Part shown: one piece after another, positions 53,165 through 61,267 of the stretch
Layout: every line of letters begins with the position of its first letter
Numbering within the stretch: the first letter of the stretch is position 1
NCBI RefSeq assembly: GCF_000315055.1
Contig: NZ_BAER01000035.1
Span: forward strand, 1 to 64,000
DNA length: 64,000 bases
Reading direction: 5' to 3'
From: Paraglaciecola polaris LMG 21857
GTDB lineage: Bacteria; Pseudomonadota; Gammaproteobacteria; Enterobacterales; Alteromonadaceae
Notes under the pieces: model-generated
Databases searched by the model: none
The model's input: the letters and a program-made list of their open reading frames with translations, nothing else
Told to the model about the DNA's origin: nothing
Translations under genes and position numbers: made by a program

Positions 53165-54766
53165 TTACTCGTCTGCAGCTGCGTTTGTAAACGCGTCGTT
53201 CGCCCAGTTGTACCAATCAGAAGTAGTATCGGTGTCAGATACAGCACCAATGAAGTCTGTCGCTTCAAAGAATGCATCTAGCGTAGAAGCATCAAATGCG
53301 GGAACAGTGATATCAGCACTACTCGTCAAGGTTGCGAAACCATTGGCAGCTAACACATCTGCATTTCCGCCGACAACTTCACTCGAGTTTGCCTCAAACC
53401 ATTCTTGAACTGTTGTTGAATCGCTACCAGAGGTAACCGTTTCATTGCCAGCGTTAGCAAGCTGAGCACATGCGGCAACTGAGTTATGAATTGAAGCTGA
53501 GCCGTTAACGATAACCTCAGCAGCATCACCGCTATAGTTAATACACCAAGTTTGCGTGGCAACTGGTTTCACTAATAAGGTGTTGTACCAAGTAGCAGAA
53601 ATCATATCGTCTAACTTAATAGCGATTGATTCGTCATCATCACGGATAGATAAACCGTCAGTGGTCAATACCGTCACGTTAGCGATAACAGGTGCTGATG
53701 CAGGCGCTTCGGCAGAAGACGTACCTTTAACACCATCAGACTCAAAACCACCGTTACCCATATTAACGGTAACGCCACTAGCGTTAACCACAGTACCTTG
53801 CTTGATTAACACGTACTGAGCACGACCCTGCCAACCCGCATCAATGTCTAAGCTGTCATCTTGGGTGTCAGTAATAACTATGTGCTTAAGATCGACAGCG
53901 CCACCGAATAACTCAATACCGTCATCAAAGCCTTGATAGATATCAACATAATCAATTTCAGTACCTGAACCAACGGCAAACAAGCTTAGCGAATTCAAAT
54001 CGTTACCTGCTTCTTGGCCTGCTGGTAAACCACCAGCATAATGAATTTTTACGAACTTGATTGTTCCACTATCATCAGCATTGTCACTTCCGCCGTAGTA
54101 GCTGGTGACACCTTCGCTTTCTGCGCTACATGTGCTTGCTGCACGTTGAGCATCGGTACACTGATCAGTAATACCAAAACCATCAATCATCATGCCGCCC
54201 CAGTCGCCGTACTGAGGACCATTACCAACTGAGTCGAGACGAGTAAATTCATTTACTGACGTAAAGGTAATTGGATCGACAAGTGTACCTTCAGCCTCAA
54301 TATTCGCGCCACGATTCACCAAAACGAAAGAAGTAGACTGGTTAAATGCCACCGTTGCCCCCGCTTCCACAGTGAGTGTTGGGCCATCTGTGTCGATAGT
54401 GCAGGTGCCGCCGTCAGTGTTACAGCCTTCGCCAACCACAAGTGAGCCGAGGAAATAATGGACACCATCATTACTCAAATCAACAAGCGTCACATCTGTG
54501 CTCAATGGATTACTCGCACTTACGAAAGCGGTAGAATATGAACAATCTTGGCCGTCATATGTTCCTTGAACCGTCTCACCACTCGTATTTTCATAAGAGG
54601 CACAAACGTTGGTTGTGCTATCACCACCACCCGTTGAAGGATTAGTTACGCTGTTATCTACACTATTATCTACAACAGTTGGAGTAACATTGATGTCTCC
54701 ACCACAACCGGCTAGTAATAAAGCAGTTGCGACTGCTGATGCTTTGAAAAGGTTTTTAAGTTCCAT
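53165..54766 (-). CDS. Beta-helix-like outer-membrane lipoprotein, probable partner of the downstream receptor
   Basis: A 533-residue lipoprotein with the lipobox LLLAGC and a Gly/Ser/Thr/Asn/Asp-rich linker. Repetitive short beta-segments follow (ILTVEAGATVAFNQSTSFVLVNRG, DWGGMMIDGFGITDQ, GGSDNADDSGTIKFVKIHYAGG, IDYVDIYQGFDDGIELFGG). They resemble a right-handed beta-helix with GFDDGIE and DDSLDID acidic stretches able to bind divalent ions. Cysteines near the start and end suggest disulphides. I do not know a defined function; databases often give misleading names to this family. It shares a transcript with the receptor and lies next to phoBR. Confidence 0.8.
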   Translation of the reverse strand: MELKNLFKASAVATALLLAGCGGDINVTPTVVDNSVDNSVTNPSTGGGDSTTNVCASYENTSGETVQGTYDGQDCSYSTAFVSASNPLSTDVTLVDLSNDGVHYFLGSLVVGEGCNTDGGTCTIDTDGPTLTVEAGATVAFNQSTSFVLVNRGANIEAEGTLVDPITFTSVNEFTRLDSVGNGPQYGDWGGMMIDGFGITDQCTDAQRAASTCSAESEGVTSYYGGSDNADDSGTIKFVKIHYAGGLPAGQEAGNDLNSLSLFAVGSGTEIDYVDIYQGFDDGIELFGGAVDLKHIVITDTQDDSLDIDAGWQGRAQYVLIKQGTVVNASGVTVNMGNGGFESDGVKGTSSAEAPASAPVIANVTVLTTDGLSIRDDDESIAIKLDDMISATWYNTLLVKPVATQTWCINYSGDAAEVIVNGSASIHNSVAACAQLANAGNETVTSGSDSTTVQEWFEANSSEVVGGNADVLAANGFATLTSSADITVPAFDASTLDAFFEATDFIGAVSDTDTTSDWYNWANDAFTNAAADE

Positions 54767-54818
54767 GGTGCTCTCCGATAAACGCGTGATTTTTTAATGT
54801 GTTTAAAAATTTGCACGA

Positions 54819-54824
54819 AGATTA
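54819..54824 (-). promoter_or_regulatory. Candidate -10 (TAATCT) of the Pho-box promoter
   Basis: TAATCT on the minus strand is 10 bases downstream of the putative Pho box at 54835-54851 and 52 bases before ATG 54766. This is the spacing of PhoB-activated promoters, where the box replaces the -35. Confidence 0.5.
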
Positions 54825-54834
54825 CCGTGGCTCG

Positions 54835-54851
54835 GTGACATTTTTGTTACA
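54835..54851 (-). promoter_or_regulatory. Pho-box-like direct repeat upstream of the lipoprotein-receptor unit
   Basis: TGTAACAAAAATGTCAC matches 13 of 17 positions of the E. coli Pho box core (two TGTCA-type half-sites, 11-base spacing). It lies 69 bases upstream of the lipoprotein start, with a -10 at proper distance. Confidence 0.6.
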
Positions 54852-54860
54852 TATAAAAAG

Positions 54861-54888
54861 TGTCAGAAAAGTTTAATAAAAGTGTCAT
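54861..54888 (+). promoter_or_regulatory. Second Pho-box-like array in opposite orientation
   Basis: Three half-sites at 11-base spacing on the plus strand: TGTCAG (54861), TTTAAT (54872) and TGTCAT (54883). The last two with their spacer match 13 of 17 positions of the Pho box core. It lies directly behind the minus-strand box. No plus-strand gene follows, so it may act as an extra PhoB site for the lipoprotein promoter. Confidence 0.5.
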
Positions 54889-55015
54889 GAACAAAGTCAG
54901 CATCAGAGCGGTAAATCGTTACCAGAAAAAGGATTTTCTTTTTATTTCAAGGAACTAAGGCGGCGACATCAAAACGTCATTAGATGTCAGCCATTAGACA
55001 ATTTTGCGCTGGGGG

Positions 55016-56317
55016 CTACGGCTTTACTGACAGTTCAGGGGAAAAGGCAAATGAGAACTCACTGCCCTCACCTACTTTACTCTTAATCCGCAGGCGCGAA
55101 TTATGATGATTTAATACATGCTTGACGATTGATAAGCCCAAACCTGAACCGCCAGTTTTACGTGAACGTGCTTTGTCCACGCGATAGAATCGTTCCGTCA
55201 AACGGCCAAGATGTTTAGCTTCAATACCGTATCCATTGTCTGTGACTAAGTAGGTGGCTTGCTGATCGATGAGTTTCCACTGCAGATGTATTTGACCTTT
55301 TTCTTGGGTGTAATGAATAGCGTTAAATAATAGATTTGAAAAAGCGCTACGCAGCTCGGTTTCTACCCCATAAACACGCAGTTCGGGGTCAATCTCCATT
55401 GTTATAGTGTGTTGTTTAGCGTCATTTAAGGTATCCGCTTCAAGTTTAATGGTATTAAGAATTTGCGGCACATCGACGATATTTTCAGTCGCGCGTTCGT
55501 TACTGGCTTCGATACGTGATAACACTAACAGCTCTTCAATCAAGCATTGCATGCGTGTCGACTGCGCGCGCATCTCATCAAATGCTTTGGCTAAAAAGGC
55601 CTCTGAAATATTCGTTGCCCCGGGCAAGGTTTCCAAATAACCATTTATCACAGTTAATGGCGTGCGTAACTCGTGAGATACATTTGCCACAAAGTCTTTG
55701 CGCATTTTTTCAATTTGGGTGAGTTTGGTCACATCCCTTATCAGCAATAAAAGATGCTGGTCGCCATAGGGCATAATGCGGTATTCAAGAATTCGTTGAT
55801 CGTTGACTGGCGAGGGAACCTCAATCGGTTTTTCATACTCTTTATTATGATAAAACTCCACAAACTGTGGATGGCGAACCAGGTTGTAAATTCTACGACC
55901 AGCATCATCAGGCCAGCGCAAACCAAGTTCAATACGCGCCAAGCGGTTACACCAAATAATAGCAGCGTTGGCATCAACGACGACCGCGGCATCAGGCAAG
56001 GCCTCAGAGCCTTCCCTAAAACGCTTCACTAACACGCCTAGCTCTTTACGCTTTGCTCTATTGCGTCGTTGCAGGGTATATATGCCATCATAAATATGCT
56101 CCCAAACTCCATTAACTTTGGGAGGCGTTATTTTCTTGCTCTGCCACAACCAATGATTAAGGCGATAGATATTCCAGTAGTGACTGGCAAGCAGCAGCAG
56201 TGCACCAATAGCGATGGCCCAACTCAGTTCTGAAAAATACCAGCCAAGTAGGATCACCACCAGAAAATAGGCCGCAACACGGCCAAGGCTTCTTAGCCAT
56301 GAGAAAGGGTAATACAT
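55016..56317 (-). CDS. phoR: PhoR phosphate-regulon sensor kinase
   Basis: A kinase of about 433 residues, close to E. coli PhoR in length. Two adjacent N-terminal spans (VAAYFLVVILLGWYF, WAIAIGALLLLASHYWNIY) are followed by a charged linker and a PAS domain (FREGSEALPDAAVVVDANAAIIWCN). HisKA has [18 protein letters not shown] and HATPase_c ends with GSGLGLSIVKHVL. ATG 56317 has AGGAG about 13 bases upstream. A TTG-started extension of 12 residues is possible. It lies downstream of phoB and is likely cotranscribed with it. Confidence 0.93.
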   Translation of the reverse strand: MYYPFSWLRSLGRVAAYFLVVILLGWYFSELSWAIAIGALLLLASHYWNIYRLNHWLWQSKKITPPKVNGVWEHIYDGIYTLQRRNRAKRKELGVLVKRFREGSEALPDAAVVVDANAAIIWCNRLARIELGLRWPDDAGRRIYNLVRHPQFVEFYHNKEYEKPIEVPSPVNDQRILEYRIMPYGDQHLLLLIRDVTKLTQIEKMRKDFVANVSHELRTPLTVINGYLETLPGATNISEAFLAKAFDEMRAQSTRMQCLIEELLVLSRIEASNERATENIVDVPQILNTIKLEADTLNDAKQHTITMEIDPELRVYGVETELRSAFSNLLFNAIHYTQEKGQIHLQWKLIDQQATYLVTDNGYGIEAKHLGRLTERFYRVDKARSRKTGGSGLGLSIVKHVLNHHNSRLRIKSKVGEGSEFSFAFSPELSVKP

Positions 56318-56374
56318 GGCAGCAACTGTTCTCCTTTGCAGCCGAATTAGCAACGAAAGCGGGAATTTCCCTAA

Positions 56375-57064
56375 CTACACCTTCACAGAGAATCGATAAC
56401 CAGAGCCGCGCACCGTTTGGATCATGTTGTCATGACCAAAACGTGAAATAGCCTTACGCAAGCGCCTAATATGCACATCGACTGTTCGGTCTTCTACGTA
56501 CACGTTAGTACCCCACACATTATCTAGCAATTGTTCACGGCTATAAACGCGCTCAGCATGAGACATAAAGAAGTGCAGTAACTTAAATTCCGTCGGCCCC
56601 ATATCTAAAGGTTCATCATTAGCGCTGGCTCGATGAGAAACAGGATCGAGTTTTAAACCGCTAAACTCGATAAGTTCATCACTGGACGTAGGCGTAACCC
56701 GTCTGATAACCGCTTTTATTCGCGCCACTAGCTCTTTAGGTGAAAAGGGTTTAGTCACATAATCGTCGGCGCCAGAATCTAGGCCGCGCACCTTATCTTC
56801 CTCTTCACCGCGAGCGGTAACCATGATAATTGGAATGTCACGGGTAAATTCATGTTGTTTCAAACGTTTGGCCAATTGCACACCGCTGCCACCTGGCAAC
56901 ATCCAATCCAATAGAATCAGGTCCGGATAGGGTTCAACCATCTTTTCCAGCGCAACATCAAAATCTTCAGCTTCAATGGTTTCATAACCCGATTGCTCTA
57001 AGACAAATTTCAACATTTCTCTGATTGGTGCTTCATCTTCAACCAGTAATACTCGTTTGGCCAT
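56375..57064 (-). CDS. phoB: PhoB phosphate-regulon response regulator
   Basis: A 229-residue OmpR-family regulator, the same length as E. coli PhoB when started at ATG 57064 (AGGA 8-9 bases upstream). The receiver has VEDEAPI, phospho-Asp in ILLDWMLPG and TKPFSP. The winged helix has [30 protein letters not shown] and [16 protein letters not shown], almost identical to PhoB. It activates phosphate-starvation genes. A Pho box upstream suggests autoactivation. Confidence 0.95.
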   Translation of the reverse strand: MAKRVLLVEDEAPIREMLKFVLEQSGYETIEAEDFDVALEKMVEPYPDLILLDWMLPGGSGVQLAKRLKQHEFTRDIPIIMVTARGEEEDKVRGLDSGADDYVTKPFSPKELVARIKAVIRRVTPTSSDELIEFSGLKLDPVSHRASANDEPLDMGPTEFKLLHFFMSHAERVYSREQLLDNVWGTNVYVEDRTVDVHIRRLRKAISRFGHDNMIQTVRGSGYRFSVKV

Positions 57065-57111
57065 TTTGGCTTTCCTGTTCATGACAAAGTCCGTAATTAT
57101 TCGTTAGCTCT

Positions 57112-57128
57112 GTGACATATTTATTAAA
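57112..57128 (-). promoter_or_regulatory. Pho box upstream of phoB
   Basis: TTTAATAAATATGTCAC on the minus strand matches 14 of 17 positions of the Pho box core, TGTCATAAATCTGTCAC. It lies 48 bases before ATG 57064, with an A/T-rich -10 candidate about 10 bases downstream (57095-57101). Confidence 0.65.
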
Positions 57129-57321
57129 GTTACCATAAAGAGTGTAATAACCATGCCTAAAAGCATCAAAAGCAACTGGGTTTTTGTCATATCATGGGAA
57201 TATATCTATTATTTTCAAATACTTGCTTTTTATTACAACGAGATGGCAATGATTGATAGTGACTTGTTAATTTTATCCATTACGCATATTCTTACTTTTC
57301 ATCGTTCTCACGGATTGACAA

Positions 57322-59049
57322 ATGACTAACGAAAAAAGCACGTTATCAAAGAAGCTTTTAACACGTGTTCTGTCGGTTTATTTTATATTAACCCTCATAG
57401 TAACAGCGGGACAAATATTTACCGAGTATGTGAATGCAAAAAGTCATATTGCTGGTGAGTTACAAACCCTCAAAAACACCTTCAGCACAAGCTTAACGCG
57501 CGCCATGTGGGAGTTAAACATGGCCCAGGCTAAGTCAATTGCCACGGGATTGATGGAATTGCCCATAGTCGAAGGCGTGCAAATTCGTGATGAAAATGGC
57601 CAATACATTGCCAACTTAGGCCGCACCACAGAACAGTCCCAGTCGCCCATAATTAAGGGCACAGTGCAGGATAATATCGGTGGAACATTTGGCTATAGCT
57701 TTCCGCTGATATTTGAATTTTCAGGGCGTACCTCTTTGGTGGGCGATGTAACCTTGTATTCCAGTGCACAAATTATTTTCAGTCGTATTGAAGTGGGTAT
57801 TTTCTTTCTGATTGGCAATGCCATCGTCAAGACTGCATTTTTAGTATTCCTGTTTATGAGTGCCTTTCGCACCATGCTAACCAACCCCTTAAACGAGTTA
57901 CGTCAACAGATATCTGATTTCGACATCGACGATTTAGAATCGTCTAAATTACATCTAAACGTGTCAGATGATAACGAATTCACCTTGTTAGAACATGCGT
58001 ATAATGGCTTAGTGGACGGAATGGCGGACTTTCAAAGCCGCCTGAACGGTGCACAAGTTGAACTACAAGAAGCCAATCGAATGCTCGACGACCACAATAT
58101 TTCATTGGAACAGGAGGTCGCCAAAAAAACCGCCACATTGAGTAAAATAATGCTTGATTTGGAACAACAAAAAGATGAGTTGATTATTAATCAGCGAGAG
58201 CTTCGTCAGGAAAATGAAAATCGCCAATTTATCGAAGATGAACTGCGTAAGAGAAACAGTGAATTAGCCTCATCTATGGATACTCTGCAATTAGCCAAAG
58301 ATCAGTTGGTTGAATCAGAACGTATGGCTTCACTGGGTGGCTTGGTAGCGGGTATCGCCCACGATGTGAACACCCCTCTAGGAGTAGGCGTTACGGCCAC
58401 CAGCTTTTTGCAAGAGCGGCTAAACACACTGGAAAAAGCCTACCAAGAAAAGACCTTAACAGGCAGTACAATGAACACCTTTTTATCAGATGCTCAACAA
58501 ACCATCACCCTGTTAACCAATAACTTAAACCGAGCATCGAACTTAATATCCAGTTTTAAACAAGTGGCGGTAGACCAAGCCAGTGAAGCTGAGCGAGAAA
58601 TTAACCTTAAAGAATACCTCAATGAAGTCATTCAATCTTTGGCCCCAAGTCTGAAAAAAACCCAGCATGTCATTAACATCAGTTGTCCCGATCAAGTCAT
58701 CATAGTGCGCGCGCCAGGTATGCTAGCGCAAATTTTTACCAATATGATCATGAATTCAATCATTCATGGTTTTGAAGATATCACCAAAGGCACCATCAAT
58801 ATTAGCGTTAACCAATCGCCTGATTCCTTGAGCATTGATTACAGCGATAACGGTAAAGGCTTGCCAAGTAGTTCACTGGCGCAGCATTTTGATGCCTTCT
58901 ATACCACAAAGCGCGGTAAAGGCGGCAGCGGCTTGGGCACTCACATTATGTACAACCTTGTCACCCAAACGCTTAAAGGCGATATTGAAGTATTTAGCGA
59001 ACCAGACAAAGGCTTACAATACCGAATCACCATCCCGCTACATTCTTAA
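57322..59049 (+). CDS. Membrane sensor histidine kinase, function unassigned
   Basis: A 575-residue kinase. A first span (about 12-30, VLSVYFILTLIVTAGQIF) and a periplasmic sensor region (residues 35-150, with AMWELNMAQAKSIATGLMEL) precede a second span (about 155-178). A long cytoplasmic coiled-coil of about 100 residues leads into a HisKA-like segment with GGLVAGIAHDVNTPLGVGV and an HATPase_c domain (MIMNSIIHGFED, YSDNGKGLP, GGSGLGTHIMYNLVTQTL). The H-box HDVNTP is typical of this subfamily of sensors with short receivers encoded elsewhere. No cognate regulator is adjacent, since PhoB belongs to PhoR. A terminator-like hairpin follows at 59050. Confidence 0.87.
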   Translation: MTNEKSTLSKKLLTRVLSVYFILTLIVTAGQIFTEYVNAKSHIAGELQTLKNTFSTSLTRAMWELNMAQAKSIATGLMELPIVEGVQIRDENGQYIANLGRTTEQSQSPIIKGTVQDNIGGTFGYSFPLIFEFSGRTSLVGDVTLYSSAQIIFSRIEVGIFFLIGNAIVKTAFLVFLFMSAFRTMLTNPLNELRQQISDFDIDDLESSKLHLNVSDDNEFTLLEHAYNGLVDGMADFQSRLNGAQVELQEANRMLDDHNISLEQEVAKKTATLSKIMLDLEQQKDELIINQRELRQENENRQFIEDELRKRNSELASSMDTLQLAKDQLVESERMASLGGLVAGIAHDVNTPLGVGVTATSFLQERLNTLEKAYQEKTLTGSTMNTFLSDAQQTITLLTNNLNRASNLISSFKQVAVDQASEAEREINLKEYLNEVIQSLAPSLKKTQHVINISCPDQVIIVRAPGMLAQIFTNMIMNSIIHGFEDITKGTINISVNQSPDSLSIDYSDNGKGLPSSSLAQHFDAFYTTKRGKGGSGLGTHIMYNLVTQTLKGDIEVFSEPDKGLQYRITIPLHS

Positions 59050-59100
59050 CGCTAGGTTTGGCAGTTTTGTTTAAAGACTGCTAGGCTAGCGAACATTTTT
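59050..59100 (+). terminator. Probable terminator after the sensor kinase gene
   Basis: CGCTAG (59050-59055) with CTAGCG (59086-59091) and GCAGT (59061-59065) with ACTGC (59077-59081) form a two-part stem with an interior loop. Five T follow at 59096-59100. Confidence 0.5.
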
Positions 59101-59146
59101 ATTTACCTCCAAACGTTTTCATTTCTTTATCAACGGACATTAATTT

Positions 59147-60052
59147 ATGTGGTTCAAAAATCTTAAACTTTATCATCTGACCCAAGTACTCGAATTAACC
59201 GAGGACGACATCCAAGATAAGCTCGCCGAGTTTCCATTTCGTCCTTGTGGTTCACAGGAATTAGCCACCATGGGCTGGACATCGCCGCTTGGTCAGGGCG
59301 ATATGTTAGTGCACAGCGCAGCAGGAAAATTCTGGGTAACACTTAAAAAGCAAGAGCGCCTACTGCCCGCTGCCGTCATCAATGCTGAGCTTGCTGAAAA
59401 AGTCGCGCTGGTCGAAGCCGAAACAGGATCGAATGTCGGTAAAAAAGCACAACAAGAAATGAAAGAAGAGATTGTTCAGCGGCTGCTCCCTCAGGCTTTC
59501 ACCAAGAATAGTTTTAGTCATGGTTTTATTTCGACCCAAGATAACTTAGTGGTTGTAGATGCGAGTGCCGATGGCAAAGCCGAAACCTTTTTAGCTATGT
59601 TACGCAAAGCACTAGGCTCTTTACCCGTGGTGCCATTAGCCAAGCAAAGTGTACAAGCAGAATTAACCCATTGGCTGACTGACAATTCAGTGCCCAATGA
59701 CGTGGTTATTCTAGAAGAAGCAGAATTACGCTCGATGGAAGAAGACGGTGCTATCGTACGTTGCAAAAATCAAGATCTTGCCAGTGAAGAGATCATGAAC
59801 CACTTGAGCGCCGGTAAAACGGTTCAGAAAATTGCTATTGAGTGGGATGAAGCGTTCAGCGCGTTATTACAAGAGGATATGGCGGTTAAACGTTTAAAAT
59901 TCACTGATGTGATGACCGAGCAAAACGATGATATTCCTAGGGAAGACAAGCTCGCTAAAATGGACGCTGATTTTGCTCTTATGTCAGCCGAAATAGTACG
60001 CTTCTCAAAACGCTTGGTTGAGATATTCAATCTACAGCAAGAGCAAGAATAA
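59147..60052 (+). CDS. rdgC: RdgC recombination-associated protein
   Basis: A 301-residue protein, matching E. coli RdgC (303) in length. The start MWFKNLKLYHLT is the usual RdgC N-terminus. FRPCGSQELATMGWTSPLG, RLLPQAFTKNSFSHGFIST and IEWDEAFSALLQEDMAVKRLKF are strongly conserved family segments. RdgC forms a ring on DNA and limits RecA-dependent recombination. It is monocistronic with a terminator at 60089. The ribosome site before ATG 59147 is weak. Confidence 0.95.
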   Translation: MWFKNLKLYHLTQVLELTEDDIQDKLAEFPFRPCGSQELATMGWTSPLGQGDMLVHSAAGKFWVTLKKQERLLPAAVINAELAEKVALVEAETGSNVGKKAQQEMKEEIVQRLLPQAFTKNSFSHGFISTQDNLVVVDASADGKAETFLAMLRKALGSLPVVPLAKQSVQAELTHWLTDNSVPNDVVILEEAELRSMEEDGAIVRCKNQDLASEEIMNHLSAGKTVQKIAIEWDEAFSALLQEDMAVKRLKFTDVMTEQNDDIPREDKLAKMDADFALMSAEIVRFSKRLVEIFNLQQEQE

Positions 60053-60088
60053 CGCCTAAACTCGGTTGAAATACGCCTTGTTAACGCA

Positions 60089-60119
60089 AAGAAGCCAGCA
60101 TATGCTGGCTTCTTATTTT
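60089..60119 (+). terminator. Intrinsic terminator after rdgC
   Basis: A 12-bp stem (60089-60100 with 60103-60114), core AGAAGCCAGCA, is followed by TATTTTA. The A/T flanks on both sides allow some bidirectional activity towards the HDOD gene converging from the right. Confidence 0.75.
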
Positions 60120-60162
60120 ATTAAATTGACCCATTGTTTTAGCAGACTTACCAAAACGACAA

Positions 60163-60999
60163 TTAAGCGAAAATAGCGGTCGCGCTGTCGTATAACTCAC
60201 GGTATTCGTCTGATTGTAACGCAGACAAATCGGTCAAGATCTCTTTTTGCACGGCCAAATTCAAAATCGCATCCTTTTGAGAATCAAACTGTCCGGCCAT
60301 TACCGCACCTAAGCGAGTGAAATCAAGATACGAAATCAAATCGGTTTGTACTGACATATCACGCCAATTCTCAGCAACGTTAACAAATTCAATTTCAAAT
60401 CCCCATTCGCGCATGATGCTTGCACCTATTCGTCCGGCAAGTTTATCAATCGCCACATTCAAGAATGTTGGGTTGGCAAACACTTCAGGGTGACGTTCAG
60501 CTTCGGTTAAAATAGGCAATACGCCGATATTATGTACCAAGGCTGCCAAGGTCATAGTGTCAAGGTTGAGCGTACGGTTCTTCTTTTCCTTAACATGCAA
60601 CTGCATCACGGCCATAGAGGCTGCAACTACTTTTAAATTCTGTTGCCACACTTTATCTAAATAACTTTTAACAATATCGTTTTTAGAAACGAATAACTGT
60701 TCCATGGCCAGTGCGGTGGCAATATTCTTGATTTGACGCAAGCCGATACGTGTTACCGCCTGCGTAGTAGAGGTCACTTTTACACTGCGCCCCATGTATG
60801 AACTATTGGAAATTTTAATCATGCGCGCACTAAGCGAAGGATCTTGCCCAATCACGTCGGCCATAGCGTTCAGATTGATGTTAGGATCATCAGCAGCTTT
60901 GCGCACTTTCAAGGCGATTGCCGGAAGCGTTGGCAAGACCAAAGTATCGTTGTTAATTTTTTCGACCAAGATGGTTAATAACGCGTTTTCTGTAGACAT
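60163..60999 (-). CDS. HDOD domain protein
   Basis: A 278-residue cytoplasmic protein. The HDOD domain spans about residues 20-215: LPTLPAIALKVRKAADDPNINLNAMADVIGQDPSLSARMIKISNSSYMG style N-terminus, TTQAVTRIGLRQIKNIATALA, then LAALVHNIGVLPIL where the usual HD pair is replaced by HN. HDOD proteins lack phosphohydrolase activity and act as signalling or scaffolding proteins. No partner domain is present. The start ATG 60999 is preceded by GGTTGGAAA. Role unknown. Confidence 0.88.
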   Translation of the reverse strand: MSTENALLTILVEKINNDTLVLPTLPAIALKVRKAADDPNINLNAMADVIGQDPSLSARMIKISNSSYMGRSVKVTSTTQAVTRIGLRQIKNIATALAMEQLFVSKNDIVKSYLDKVWQQNLKVVAASMAVMQLHVKEKKNRTLNLDTMTLAALVHNIGVLPILTEAERHPEVFANPTFLNVAIDKLAGRIGASIMREWGFEIEFVNVAENWRDMSVQTDLISYLDFTRLGAVMAGQFDSQKDAILNLAVQKEILTDLSALQSDEYRELYDSATAIFA

Positions 61000-61084
61000 T
61001 TTCCAACCTATTGTGTGTCACTTATTTGCTAAGCTAGCTCGCCTATTTTGACGTTACAGCACCAACCCGCATCCAAGCGTTTGA

Positions 61085-61090
61085 TATAAT
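61085..61090 (+). promoter_or_regulatory. Candidate extended -10 promoter upstream of the truncated peptidase gene
   Basis: TATAAT at 61085-61090 is preceded by TGA, giving the extended -10 form TGATATAAT. Transcription from about 61097 would give a leader of about 170 bases that ends in the hairpin at 61226-61256. Confidence 0.45.
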
Positions 61091-61225
61091 TGACTAAGCT
61101 ATTGAAGTAATAGCCCGTACTTTTCATCCGCGACGTTCAAATAATCCTAACATAGAATTTTCATTTGACGATCAGACTTTAATATTATCTAGCGGCAAGG
61201 ACAATTTACTATAGGCTTTTGACAT

Positions 61226-61256
61226 GGTAAAAGAAGACTTACTTTTACCCTTTTTT
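61226..61256 (+). terminator. Terminator-like hairpin directly before a start codon
   Basis: GGTAAAAG (61226-61233) pairs with CTTTTACC (61242-61249) around an 8-base loop, with C and six T at 61250-61256. The AAGG ribosome site and ATG 61268 follow immediately. It may attenuate the gene or end a small leader RNA from about 61097. Confidence 0.5.
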
Positions 61257-61267
61257 AAGGTTTTGTT

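Noticed and set aside
60163-60999. HDOD gene considered as an active HD phosphohydrolase
   Set aside because: The metal-binding HD pair is not present (HN at LVHNIG), as in HDOD proteins.
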